Of a stretch of DNA of 64,000 nucleotides, positions 21,562 to 32,529 are shown in pieces. Under the pieces are notes generated by a model, which ran no database searches, was not told the origin of the DNA, and saw nothing but the letters and a program-made list of their open reading frames with translations. Origin of the DNA: Cycas panzhihuaensis (taxonomy: Eukaryota > Cycadophyta); the NCBI GenBank assembly GCA_023213395.1, contig CM041465.1:169515741-169579740 (forward strand). Direction: 5' to 3'. The translations under genes and the position numbers were made by a program. Each line of letters opens with the position of its first letter. The stretch's first letter is position 1.

Positions 21562-23460
21562 GCCATTTTTGGCTCATTTTCAAGGATTCTTTTGCTCACT
21601 TTTGGATTTTCTCTTCAAGAAGACAACATTCTGCTCTGTTCTTCCCTACTATTCTGCTGCTATTGCTAGACCTGCGTCTCTCCTACAGCACCCTGCTCTC
21701 CTTTGGTGTGGCTAGGACATTCTCCCAGCCCCTCATGCACCTTGGAGAGGGCCCCTTGGAGTAGTTCTAGTAGATCTTTGCCCAGGCAGCCCACAAGTGC
21801 TCCAAGTGCAGGTGTTGCCCCTTCAACTCCAGATCTGGGCTGATTTCTCAGCCCCTCTTCGCTGCTCCCTGGCTGAGGCAAGTCCTTTGCCTCCCCCACT
21901 CAGGTACTTCTTGATTTACATTATTTTTCTTGTGATATTTATGCTCAGTCTTGCTTGCTCCTTGCTTGTTCTTGTGAGTTGGCTTTCTTCTCTTTTGTGA
22001 GCTATTTTATCACCATCTCTGTGCCTCTTGCCTGCGTTTGCTGCTTAAGGCAGCGGTGTTGAGGGTAGGCATAGGCTTTGGAAAGGAGCTGGGTGGATTC
22101 CGTACCACCTTCCATGCTCCCTAAGCGGCTCTTAGCCCTCCAAAGCCTCCCTCTTGCCCCGTGCTGCCCTTGGCATGCAAACAAGGGTTTGTAGGCCCTC
22201 TTTTGGCTTCTCAAACCAGCGCTGTCACAAGTTGCAGTGTTGATTTGAGGCCTTTGCTTAGGTTTGGGCAACATTCATAAGTCCCAACCGCTAGTCTTGG
22301 CCTAACTTCCTCCCCGGCTGTCCGGTTTGCTCTTCATAGCATCCCGGTTTGCCGTGGGTCTTCCTTGGCCCCTCTTTGCCTCTTTATTGCCATTTCCAAC
22401 CCTTGCTCTTGGCCTTGCCTTCGCTGCCTTGTGGCTCTTGGGGGGAGGTTAGGGAGTTATTTATGGGAGGTGGGCCACTCTGAGGCTCACCGATCATTTA
22501 CCCTGCTTTGGTTACTCTCTTTTGCGTACTTCTATCATTAGATTGACACTAACACTTGCGTACTTAGATTCATATTTGTGTTATTTAGACATATACTGTT
22601 AGAATCTTGTATCGCATGTTCGTATCCTTCCTCCAGGAAGGGAGAGGTCGCCATTTCTTGCAGGTACATGGGGAGCGTGGGAGATATCGTCCGTTAGCCC
22701 CATTGCCAGTAAGTCCCTTTGTATACATTGTATTTTTGCATTTCTCCATTTACTAGCTTTTGCTTCCTTTCTTTCTTTGGTACCGCATTTATTTTCCGGG
22801 GAAGGTAAGGAAGCCCCTTTTCAATCCGCCGCAATGTCCCGCATCCAACGTGCTGCATGGAGTAGCTTGGTGCTCCTCGAGAACGTCTTCGTCATGCACG
22901 CCCTCAGTCCAGGTGCATACTGTACTCCATCTTGCTACCCCCCTTTTCCCTTTTGATTTCTCCTTTAGTAATTAGCACATTGGAAAATAAAAGGGAAATT
23001 TGGTCTTGTATTTGGTTACGTTTCATTTATTTTTATTACACGCATCTTTGCCATCTATAGGAAAGGTTGTAGGATCCCCCCTTTCTCCACCTTTCCTCTT
23101 CTCCTCTCAATTGCACAAGTTTCTTGCCGCCCGCTTGTGTACCCGGCTAGTTTACTTCAGCACGCCCTTTGATCTATTCCCCTTGGATCTTCTCCTTCCC
23201 CTTCCGGCCACCCAAGTGTGGGAGGATCCTATCCATAGGTCAACCCCAGGTTTGCCCTACCTATCTTCACCCTTTGCTCGAAGTGGTGGAGGATCACCCG
23301 ATAGTAGCCATATTCCATTGCAGATCCCGAACTCGCGCTCCGGCGCACGGGGCGCTCTGCGTGATAACTACTTTCCTCGTAGGTCTCACCTTCAGTTATT
23401 TCACCACCTATTCTCACCACACCTATTAGTTAGGTAGCCATCCCGTAGAAGGGCGTCCAC

Positions 23461-23478
23461 TGGCGACCATACTAGGGA
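23461..23478 (+). other. Primer binding site of element 3
   Basis: TGGCGACCATACTAGGGA starts one base after the LTR. The TGGCGAC start followed by a G-rich end resembles the primer sites of Tat-lineage elements. I cannot fix the matching tRNA from memory. Confidence 0.7.
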
Positions 23479-23624
23479 CTACTAGTAAGAGAGCTAGTTT
23501 CCGCTCTCTTCCGTTGGTTTCGCTACCTTCTTGTGATCCTTTCATACCCATTTCGACCTTTACGTTAGGTAGCCCCCAACGCGTGTCCCTTTTCCTTTTT
23601 CCTAGCATTGTTGGTTGATCTTGC

Positions 23625-26614
23625 ATGCAATGCTTTTCTCGTCGTTTGCGCGGTCTACCTCCATTGTTAGAAGACCCCGAGTATCACCCTCTTCCTTTGT
23701 CAGATCCTGATCTGACTATGGAGGGATACTCTTCCGATTGGACCTACCACACTTCAACTTTGGAAACCCATGCCTTTCCTTCCTCTATTCCGGGGTCCAC
23801 CCAAGAGGGTGACGACCCCCTTTATTACCCGAATGACCAACACCTCTCACTTGATGTCCATCCCTCTACCCATGCCGTAGAAGGATCCACTCCTCTTGAG
23901 ACTTACCACGGAGTTGGCGACTCTTATGAGGAGCACTCCGAGGAACCTACTTTGTTCGAGGTCCCCATTGCCTCTTATACGTACGTAGGAACTCCTCCTG
24001 CTGACGTACTTGAAGCTCTCAACGAGTGTCGCCGTGCGGCACGCTTGTAACCGCGTCCTGCGTGGCTTGAGGATGCTCTTCATGGAGGAGCCTCATCCTC
24101 TTCCGCTCCTCCCCCGCATGCCTCATCCTCATCTACTCTTCCTTTAACAACAAATCCCTTCGTGCCTGCGTATATGTCCCGCTCCTTTCCTATTCTCGCA
24201 GTGGGGGCACGTGTCACGCCTTCCGCTTCTCATCGAGGTCCTAGTGTTTCAGGATCTCCCTGTGGTGTGTCTTTCCCTTAATTGAAGGTTAGCATATCCA
24301 TCCCTAATCAAACCAATGTGCCATACCCTAATGTGGCACATGTTGCTCCTAGTAGGCCTGTTGGTTCTACTAGCACTCCGACCACTAGTCATGTGGGATC
24401 CGCTCTCACGCATCCTCAAACCCAACACGTTGGCACTTCCTTCTACGTTCCCCCAGGGTATACTTCTCAACCTTAGGGGCAAAGTAGAGGAAGCCATCTC
24501 CCAGTTTATGGGGTGGATCCGCTACACCCATATGGGGTCGCTCCACCTACGGGTGGCCCATATGGGCAAAACTCGGTTCCACACCCATCTTGCCCTTCAT
24601 CCAATGCAATCCCATCTGTCGTGCCTTCGCAAGGGAACCCGGCTCCCTTCCAAGGCACCTACCCCCACGCCTCTTTTCAGCAAGGGGCGTTTCCTCAAGG
24701 AGGGATGGGTGTTCCACCCCCATCCGCTCCTTATTCGTTCCCTGCTACGACGTTTGTTGACCCTACGGTCCAGGCGAGGGTGTGCCCCTTTATGAACTTT
24801 AGGTCAACACCCCTTTCTGTTGAGGCGTTAAGAACCAACTTACCCCCTCATCCCCCTGAAGTTCCTAAATTCGACGGAACTTCGTCGAAGACCTGGCGAA
24901 GCATGTGCGTAGTTTTTCTATGGCATGCATCGATTACTGGGCTTATGACCATATTTTAATGAAATTATTCCCGCGATCCTTGCAGGGCGACGCCCTCAAG
25001 TGGTTCTACCGCCTCCCTGCCCATTCTATTCACTCATTCCAGCAATTGGTGGACGAGTTCATCAACTATTTTGATGTAGCCCGTCCATTCGAGAGCGGAA
25101 TGAAGTCCCTTCTTTCGCTCAAATAAGGTCACGATGAGATGAATCGTGACTTTGTGCAGCGATTCCATGACTTGATTCACTCCACTAAGGCAACATTGCT
25201 CGAGGAGTTGAAGCGAGACCTTTTTGTCAACGCACTTCGTCCCGAGGTCCATGTGGAAGTCCTCAAGATGGGGGCGACCACATGTGACTCCGTGATTGCC
25301 AAGTGTTTGGCATTGGAGGCTATTGAGATCCAAGCTGGTCTCAAGAAACCTCTTAAGCCCTCACAGCGCCGTGAGGCACCACCCCCAACCAAGGATACCA
25401 AACCTTCACAACCTACTCGGTCTTCCTCTCATCCGACTGAGAGGACTTTAGACCCTCTCACATCAACCATACGCTCATTCAAGCGTATGATGAAGGAACT
25501 CAAGCTCCAGGCTCCTTCATCCCCTACGTCCAATAAACAAGTCCAACAAACTACTCAAGCTCCTCTCCCTAGGAATGGGAATGCCCAGTCTTCTCAAGCA
25601 AGAAGGTTAGACCCTCCACTTGAGAAGAAGTGGTGCTCCATTCATGGGGAGTGCTTCCATGATGATTTGCGTTGTAGGGCCCAACATCCAAAGGATGCCC
25701 CTCGACATGATTCTTCCTCCAAACGGGCCTCAAGGCCTAACTTGGATCAACCAATTCACAAGGATCCGTTCCCTAAACATGGGGAACGTGATCATAACTC
25801 CCAAACTAAGAGTAACCGAAACCGAGGAAGATCGCCTGATCCCCGTCCTTCCTGCGACAAAGGGAAGGGTGCCCGGAACTTGTCTTCCTCCTCTCGTTCT
25901 CCTAGCCGTCACACCCTGTCGCCTTCACGACCCCGGAATAGGGGGAAGAAGGTGATTCAGTTGCTTGAAGCAACTCCTACTTACGCCCTTACGCGATCTC
26001 AAACCGCCAAGGAAGTGGCGGGAGCTTCTGGTTCTTCCGCTCCTTCCGACCCTCTTCCGGAGAACCTTCCTCCGGAAATCCCCCTCTTTCCCAAGGCTAC
26101 TCCTGTATGCCTGGGTCATTACGATTTCTGAAAGGCGCTTACCCAACCTACCGCGAAGGGTAAGCCCTTCTCCATCGTGGACGAGCTCCATACGATCGCC
26201 GCAGGAATGTCCTTGATGGATGTCCTAAGGAGTTGTCCCAAGCAATGGGCCCTCCTCTTGGAGGCTTTAGGATCGAGTGATACGCCCGTCCACGCTTTGG
26301 GTGTCACTCAAGGTTGTGGATCCGTCATCTCATTTAATCCTAAGGATCTTCCTCCCGCCGGTGAAAGGGAACGTCAGTGGAACTTCCCATTCACCATCAC
26401 CATCGATACGCCTGACATATTTCTTGAAGGACCGTTGACAACAGTTCTTCTGTCAATGCCATGCCCTTGCGTGTCATGCAAGAGCTTGGTATTTCTGCCT
26501 TGGAACCTGTTCCATGGCGATGCCAAGGTTACAACGGAAATGAAAAGACCCCTTTGGGATCTGTCGCGATTCCGCTCACCCTTGAGGGCAAGACCGTTCT
26601 TACCAACGTTGTAG
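23625..26614 (+). pseudogene. Gypsy/Tat gag (element 3)
   Basis: The frame starts at the ATG at 23625. The first 420 codons are acidic then Pro/Gly-rich (PYGVAPPTGGPYGQ). They are interrupted only by TAA 24048, TAA 24279 and TAG 24474, which look like decayed Gln codons. LPPHPPEVPKFDGTSS follows, then a frameshift near 24887. The capsid core then reads VRSFSMACIDYWAYDHI and LQGDALKWFYRLPA, the Retrotrans_gag pattern, with one more Gln-to-stop (25124). A knuckle-like WCSIHGECFHDDLRC lies near 25640, followed by a basic Ser/Arg-rich tail. A TGA at 26129 precedes a conserved region that runs up to the protease. Gag forms the particle. Confidence 0.85.
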
Positions 26615-27603
26615 TCCTCGACGTAGACGTGGATTACAACCTCCTTCTAGGTCGACCATGGCTCGACCAAATGGGAGTCGTGTGCTCGACTCTCTGGGGA
26701 CAACTTAAATTCGTCCATGACAGGCGGATGAGAGTGGTTCCCCATGAACGCTCGTTTTCCAAACAAACCCGTTCCACTAGTTTGGCAAACCAAGGTTCAT
26801 CTACCTATGCCTCGGCTTGCTCTATTGGTATATCTAACCCATCCGAAGAAGATCCCGCATCTTCTCCCCCTAGTCTCACGCGGTTCGCCCCTATTGGCAT
26901 TGGGAGTTACGGGTACCTCACTTCGTTTAGTGATGACGAGTCACTCGACGAAGACGAGGATTGTCTTCACCCCATCTCTTTCCTCCGCGCTAGTAGGCCA
27001 CACCCGCCTTATTCTAGATCCCCACCTAGAACCTCTCTCGTTGGTGAGGCTAGCCACTCATGTGTGTCGCACGCCATCGCTCGTGTCGACCTGCCTATCG
27101 TCAGTTCTTCTTTCTCATTACCTCCCGTAGGTAATGGCTTTGAAGAATTGCCTTTCACTCCTTCCAAGGAGCCTCTTCTTGGTTTTCCTTCAGATTCCCA
27201 TGAGGAAGTTGAGCAACCCAATGGCCATCACGGTCCCATTGCTTTCACTCCCTCCAGTGCTTCCTCTACTCAAAGTAAGGTCATCCACGAGGTGGATTAT
27301 TTCGAGGATGATGAAGCCCTACTCGAGCATCTGGCGGGCCTTACGCCTAACCTGCCTTCTGGTCACCACCGGCTTGGTCATCAGAAGATCCTCGCGATCG
27401 GATCCACGCTTGCCAATCTGATCCCATCTCCTGTTCCTCCTCCTCCTGTTGATCTTGCCCCTCTCCACTTCGAGGAGGGCAATGCCATATGCATGGGGGC
27501 AACGCAAGACATAGTCTTGGCCCCGAGCAAGGTCATTAAGGTCGGGTCAGAATGTTCCCTTAATGAAATAAGGGAGTACTCCCTTTTGTTCCAGGAGTTC
27601 TGA
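26434..27603 (+). pseudogene. Gypsy/Tat aspartic protease and linker (element 3)
   Basis: Pol frame begins, in a different frame from gag, at VDNSSSVNAMPLRVM, the gypsy protease active site with Asp at 26437-26439. Asn stands where Ser or Thr is usual. It continues through TPLGSVAIPLTLEGK and YNLLLGRPWLDQMG, the C-terminal protease motif. A long acidic, Pro/Ser-rich linker of about 250 residues (FSDDESLDEDEDC) follows, up to FQEF and a TGA at 27601. The gag-to-pol change of frame near 26430 could be a one-base indel or a recoding site. The protease would cut the Gag-Pol polyprotein. Confidence 0.82.
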
Positions 27604-28014
27604 GATGTTTTCGCATGGGATTATGCTGACATGAAGGGAATCGACCCCTCGATTATCACTCATAACCTCACCACCCTTCCTGGCGCCCGCCCTGTGCGCC
27701 AGAAGCAACGTCCCCTTCACCCAAAGCTCTCTGCTGCCGTCAAAATGGAGGTTGAGAAGCTTCTGGACGCTGGGCTTATTGCTTCCATTGACTACCCTCA
27801 GGCAAATGGCCAAGTTGAGTCTTTTAACAAGACCCTCATCAACATCCTCAAGAAAATCGTTGCTCAATCCCAAAAGGATTGGCACCTTCAGTTGCCCTCT
27901 GCCTTGTGGGCTTATCGCACCTCTATCCACTCCGCCACGGGAATGACCCCGTTCTCCCTGGTCTACGGTACTGAGGCGGTACTCCCACTAGAGGTGGAGA
28001 TTCCTTCCTTATGA
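27604..28014 (+). pseudogene. In-frame fusion of RT N-terminus to integrase core (element 3)
   Basis: After one TGA the pol frame continues with DVFAWDYADMKGIDPSI and PGARPVRQKQRPLHPK, the entry motif of gypsy RT, up to LIASIDYP. It passes without a break into QANGQVESFNKTLINIL, WAYRTSIHSATGMTPF and LVYGTEAVLP, the last third of a gypsy integrase core including its catalytic Glu. All RT fingers/palm, the native RNase H and most of the integrase are missing. The junction (27790-27801) falls on Tyr-Pro, which occurs in both parent motifs, so a short-homology deletion is likely. The fusion is 137 codons and ends at TGA 28012, an apparent CGA-to-TGA change. Confidence 0.85.
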
Positions 28015-28365
28015 GTTTCCCTTCGAGGTTTCATCGGCGAAGAGTCGATCCATCAGGCTCGCCTGCTGGACCTCGAAGCTTTGGATGAGAGACGCTTAGC
28101 CACCTATCAGGCTAACCTAGCATCCAAAGCCCGCTCAAAAAGGGCCTACGATAAACACCTTCATTCCCACCCTTTGTTTCCTGGGGAGTATGTCCTCAAG
28201 CTTGAGTATCACCATGACCGCTTGACCAAGTTCAAACCCCGATGGGTTGGTCCTTTCGTCATTATCAAATCCCTTGATAATGGTGCCTACAGGATAGCCA
28301 CCCTAGAAGGGCTTGAATTTGAGAAAGCTGTTAATGGAAAGTTCCTTAAGAAGTTTTACGCGTGA
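28015..28365 (+). pseudogene. Gypsy integrase C-terminal domain (element 3)
   Basis: This is the same frame as the fusion, after its TGA. EESIHQARLLDLEALDERR is followed by GEYVLKLEYHH, FKPRWVGPFVIIKSLDNGAYRIATLEG and a Lys-rich end (KKFYA). This is the SH3-like C-terminal domain of gypsy integrases. No chromodomain follows, consistent with the Tat lineage. The frame closes with TGA at 28363. Confidence 0.85.
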
Positions 28366-29040
28366 CCTCTTGGCAATCTCTTCGCTCTGCTCTGAAATGA
28401 GCCTAAACTACCATCTTAGGTTGTCCCCATTCTTCCCAACCACGGGTAGAATGGCAGTTTAAGATGGATCCTTCTTCATCTTTCTGGTTCCTTCTGCGGA
28501 ACCTGCGTTCCCATATCCTCTCGGGAACTCCTGTTGTCTTGCTTAGGCATTCCCCAATCAGGAGGACGTTTGGGAGCATCGTCGCTCCTCTTTCCTGTCC
28601 GTCATTTCCTTCGCATATTCTGCTATGCTCTTCCGTAGATGTATATGCCGCTCTATCCTCTAACCTCACACCGCTCTGTCGTTCCACTCGCAACGTGTGT
28701 GTGTACTCCTGTTAGATATATAGCCGTACATAGAAGGAAACATATATTCATAACACAAACTATCCATACAACAAAATACCCATAACATAAAACATCCACA
28801 ACATAATATTTACAATACACAAAATAACCATACATGTCATCCGCATGATACATCATACACAGCATCTCACATCCAAATAGGGTTCCCGTCACCCCATATA
28901 TATATATACATCCAAAAATCATGTCACATCATACATCTTAGGAAGCCGGTGTCCTTGCAGGGGGGTACAATCATATAGTCCTATATATGACCCCCTGGAG
29001 GCCCGTGCTTTCCCTTATCAAAACCATATGTACATCTATC
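28366..29040. other. Spacer between pol and the antisense PMD frame
   Basis: No gene on either strand. Its right half (28700-28960) is A/T-rich with short repeats of CATAA and TACATA and one (TA)n patch. An 8-bp inverted repeat CCATCTTA/TAAGATGG (28411-28418 and 28460-28467) could form a hairpin near the end of pol. Confidence 0.5.
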
Positions 29041-30971
29041 CTACTGCTGCTGCCCTGCTCTTGGGGTACCATCTCCTGGTCTCTTTGATCCCTCTCCTGG
29101 GGACCACATGCCTCCGAGGCTCCTCCTAGGCCTCTGCAAGCTGCCTGCCTCACTCTCCTCGTCCCACGGCTGTCTCGGGGTCATTGCCGCCGTGTGGGTG
29201 TGTATCCTACTCCGGCCCGACCTCGATACCATTTGCGCGACCAGCTGATCGTATCTGGCCTGGATACAATCCCGCTCTCCCCGGAGTGCTTCCTCTGTCA
29301 CCCTGAGATGCTCTATGATCACTACTAGCTGGGTTCTGCTCTCGGCATCTCACTTTGCCCGCCTGCGCCTCTGAGCCTGCACTGCCTGCGTAGCTCATCT
29401 CTCTCGCGCCTTGCGTCGTCTCTCTCCTACTGCAGACGTCCCTGGGATGCCACATGCTCTTGGGACTCAACAGCCCATATGTCCCTTGCCCTCACCAACG
29501 GGGCGAATGCCTCCCTGTGGGCACCTGCCGCTCTAGGCTCATCACCTGCCTGGATAGGTGGTTGCCCCTCTGTATACACCTGAGGGAATATCTCCCTCAC
29601 CATAGCCTCTACCAATCTCTGGATCTCTACTGTACCTGCCAATGCAACATGCCATGTGTCAGTTCACATCTCACCATATACCGTGATCAAATCAAACCAA
29701 ACATCTATCTGGATGCCAAACGACTCTGGAAAGGGTTAGGTCTCACTGCGGGTCACGGCTCCTCGTCAGGCATCCTCCTCCTCGCTCTCACTTGGCGGTC
29801 CCTCGTCCTCTAGCACCTCCTCTACCTGGGCCTCTCTCCTCGTGGGGCTGGGCCCAGCTCTTGTCCCTCCAGATCCCATCATGATCTGCAGCCTGCGGGC
29901 CCTGGTCACAGGTCCCCTGATCTCGCCCTCTACTCCTGACGGTCCTGCCTCTCTCCTGGTAGCCCTGAATGGACCCTCTACATCTCCCGCTGTCCCTGAG
30001 GGACCTGCCTCCCCTACAGGTCATGATGAGCTGGCCCCACTATCTCCGTCATCCCCATCATCACTACTGTCATCGCCTGCGGGCAGGCCTGCTCCGCCCG
30101 CCTTGTCGTCGCTATCCCACGTCACTGTCCTATAGGGCTCTGCTATGTAGTCTGGTAGGGTGAGGAGGTCTAGTGACGTGGCCTCCACTGATCACCATAT
30201 ATGGGCCCTGTCCTCTATCCCCCTCAGTCTCGTCTGCCATCTGTGGACCATCGGGGCCTGCTTTGTAATGGGGTGTGGTCCCCCCGCTGGTGCCACTGCC
30301 ACGAAGTGGTCAAAGTACCAACACTGTAACAGTGTGCTATACGATAATCCACCTCTGCCAGATGTCCTGATAGTGTCTAGCTGAGCGACGAGGTTCGCCG
30401 CTATTAGGGCTGCCCAGTCCATCCTCTCGCCGGCTTCGCAGTGGTGAACTGCATCCATCCACCCACCTAGTACCTCCCTATAGTTCTGTTTCCGGGAAAT
30501 CCAGAACAGAATGCATAATACAACCAGTTTCCTTACTCGAGGAATCCCTGACATCGATCGCCTGTAGGGGGCTCCCTCCGCTACCATCCGCCCTCCTCAA
30601 GAACAGTGGTTGCCTCCCGTGTGTTGCCTCGGTCTTTGGCGTCCCTAGTCTCACCGGCCTCCCTGTCACCGGACTCCCAGTATCCACCGGATATCCCTCG
30701 GCGTGACCGTCACGTCACCTACCTGTGGTTGGTGGAACACATGTCTCCTCCTATCCCAATGGGACACTATATCAACCAATGACCTCGATCCGATGTGTAA
30801 TCGAGGTGTCTTGAGGGCCTTGTATAGGCCACACCTCAGAGGATCTCCTTATCCTCCCGTGATGCCATCTCCATGTAACTCAAAGATCGTCATACCCACG
30901 CTCGCGGTTATTCACCGCGAGGACAAATTGCTCACATCAAAATAACTCAAGTCGGTCTCATGCCGATCCAT
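29041..30971 (-). pseudogene. Antisense plant mobile domain (PMD) frame (element 3)
   Basis: On the strand opposite the element, an ATG read from 30971 opens MDRHETDLSYFDVSN. It is followed by FELHGDGITGG, SLVDIVSHWDRRRHVFHQP, VGDVTVTPRDIRWILGV and VTGRPVRLG, the order of PMD proteins (W..R.H.FH..G..T.T..D...LLG). Then LGGWMDAVHH, AANLVAQLDTI and LLQCWYFDHFV, an acidic tail (SSDDGDDGDS), and an Arg/Gln-rich C-terminus (RGERDCIQARYDQLV) ending at TAG 29041. About 640 codons. Stops at CGG|TGA and GGA|TAA and frameshifts near 30680 and 30580 break it. PMD is known from plant transposons and from host proteins acting in silencing or development. Its job here is unknown. The eroded relative at 4915-6362/19175-19330 shows it is a family feature. 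Confidence 0.75.
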
Positions 30972-31400
30972 CGCCTCTCTCTCTCTTAAATCTCTCTCTG
31001 CCTGAGATTTGGGGTTCTTTTGACCCTCATGTCTGTTTTCTGCCTTTTCGCCGATCGCGCCAAACTTACGGCAGTCGCTAAGTTTAGCACGGGTCCCGTG
31101 ACGATCGTGGGTCCCACGGTAATGATCACGGCACCGCGATCATTATCGCGGTACGAATGGCGATCCCCCGAAGGGGGGGTATTTCCACCCTAAAAAGCCC
31201 AAAATTCTTCTGGTGGACCCCGTGGGGCCCACCGGGACCAGGGCTCCCTAATGTCCAGGTCCCCGCCTCTTTCTGGGTCTGATTCGGATCCTGAAAAGCA
31301 TCTGGTTGCCCATAAGGGGCACTAAAATCATGTGAAAACCTTAAAAAACACCTAACTTTGAACTTTGAGATAGGCTGGGTCTAGTGATATCCACTCACCG
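30972..31400 (-). promoter_or_regulatory. Putative antisense promoter region with clustered palindromes
   Basis: The 430 bp upstream of the PMD start contain CACGGGTCCCGTG (31088-31100), CGTGGGTCCCACG (31106-31118), a perfect 7-bp hairpin CCGCGAT/ATCGCGG (31134-31151) and GTGGGGCCCAC near 31215. GTGGGTCCCAC and GTGGGGCCCAC fit TCP transcription-factor site consensus (GGNCCCAC / GTGGNCCC). There is also a CT/GA-rich patch at 30975-31015 that would lie in the antisense 5' UTR. The sequence keeps many CpGs compared with the rest of the window. Confidence 0.45.
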
Positions 31401-32061
31401 GATCTGGTCTTGCCACTACCATGACGTCCGGTCGGTCATGCTGGCTCTCTCTACCCTCCGATCTGACGGTCTGATCTCCCCCTGCATGCCTTCGAAGTTG
31501 GGCGGCGCTCCGCTGCGTAAGGAAATGGCTCTGGTTTCATACGAGAGCCAGTGAAAATGAATCCATTTTCCCGTTAATTTCCTTACATAGGCGGGGGCCC
31601 CAACGGGCACTTCCTCCGTTTTTGGTCTCGCGTCAGTCGTTGGGACCGTCTCGTTGCCCTGATTGCCTTTGCCTTCTGGCCCTGTCGTCAATTGCGCTGT
31701 ATTGATGCCCTTTTTGCCCTTCTCTGCAAGGGCATTTATGGTGCCTCATTATCGCGCTTTTGCCAGGGCCCTTCTGTATTATTTTACGTGTTTCTCCCTT
31801 GCCTGCCTGGGTTTATACTCGTTTGGCCTGTTTCGTCACCCTGGACTCGTTTCCGCGACCCTTTCTCGCTCTTGGGGTCCCTAAAAGGAATGCTCCCTTG
31901 CCTGGGGGCATGTCTCGCTTTCTAAAGTGACCTTTTGGCGCCCCAGGAGGCTTTTCCTTCCGATCACTCTCTGTCGATGATCGGGTTGCTTGCTCTCACC
32001 CTGGGTAACCTCATTACTAGGTCCTCCTACCCTTCACGGCCACCTTTTGCCTGCTTTTTGA
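31401..32061. other. Spacer between the PMD promoter and RNase H
   Basis: Pyrimidine-rich on the plus strand, with frames of 70-90 codons on both strands but no family match. It probably holds the leader or intron that lets the RNase H frame be expressed. A run of TTTTGCC-like words is present. I see no gene. Confidence 0.45.
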
Positions 32062-32097
32062 GTGTTGCTTTCATCACCCACTGACTGCTTGGATTTT

Positions 32098-32529
32098 ATG
32101 TCACCTATGTCTGTTTACATCTTTACCGACAGCGGAAGCCGTGGTAATCCCGGACCTTCTGCTGCTGCATGGATTCTCCGCGGACCTTCTGGACATGATC
32201 TCCTCCGCTCTGGGATCTTCCTCCCAGAGGCTACTAACAACGAAGCTGAATATACAGCTGTCATTGAAGCCCTTACTGATGTTCTCCATTTCCATCGTGG
32301 ATCCATTGTTTTGCTTTGCGACTCTCAAGTTGTGGTGTCTCATCTCACCCAGCTTTACTAGGTGCAATGCCCTCGCTTGAGGTCTCTTGCTTTTGTTGCC
32401 AGATCTCTCCTAGCCCGTTTTTCTTCTGTTGATATCCAGCATATCCCTCAGGCCCTTGACGCTGAGGCAGATAGTCTCGTCCGCCTCATCCTTGAGCACC
32501 GCCTTCCTCTCCTTGCTGGCCATCCCTGA
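32098..32529 (+). pseudogene. Cellular-type (archaeal-like) RNase H next to the 3' LTR (element 3)
   Basis: 143 codons with a single in-frame TAG (32359, a Gln position). The reading YIFTDSGSRGNPGPSAAAW, TNNEAEYTAVIEAL, VLLCDSQVVVSHL and HIPQALDAEADSL contains all four acidic residues of RNase HI (Asp, Glu, Asp, Asp). Its style is that of the extra aRNH domain acquired by Tat elements, not the native gypsy RNase H. It stands alone, about 3.7 kb after the integrase end and 418 bp before the 3' LTR, with the antisense PMD frame between. It would degrade the RNA of RNA-DNA hybrids and shape the plus-strand primer. One mutation separates it from an open frame. Confidence 0.88.

Larger units (their letters stand above)
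20917..23459 (+). repeat. 5' LTR of element 3
   Basis: The 2,543-bp LTR begins TGTTTCCCGAC and ends GGGCGTCCA. It matches 32947-35510 along its length, with a 28-bp gap near 21831 and scattered transitions. Reading frames of 80-145 codons inside it are shared by both LTRs but have no protein family character, and I treat them as chance. Confidence 0.92.

Noticed and set aside
20964-23437. Frames of 70-145 codons inside the 5' LTR of element 3, nearly duplicated at 32993-35488
   Set aside because: They recur because the two LTRs are copies. The readings lack domain character and overlap one another in different frames.
28653-28922. 89-codon minus-strand frame next to the PMD frame
   Set aside because: Cys/Tyr-rich reading of an AT-rich repeat of TACATA and CATAA words, without domain resemblance. 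It is downstream of the PMD stop.
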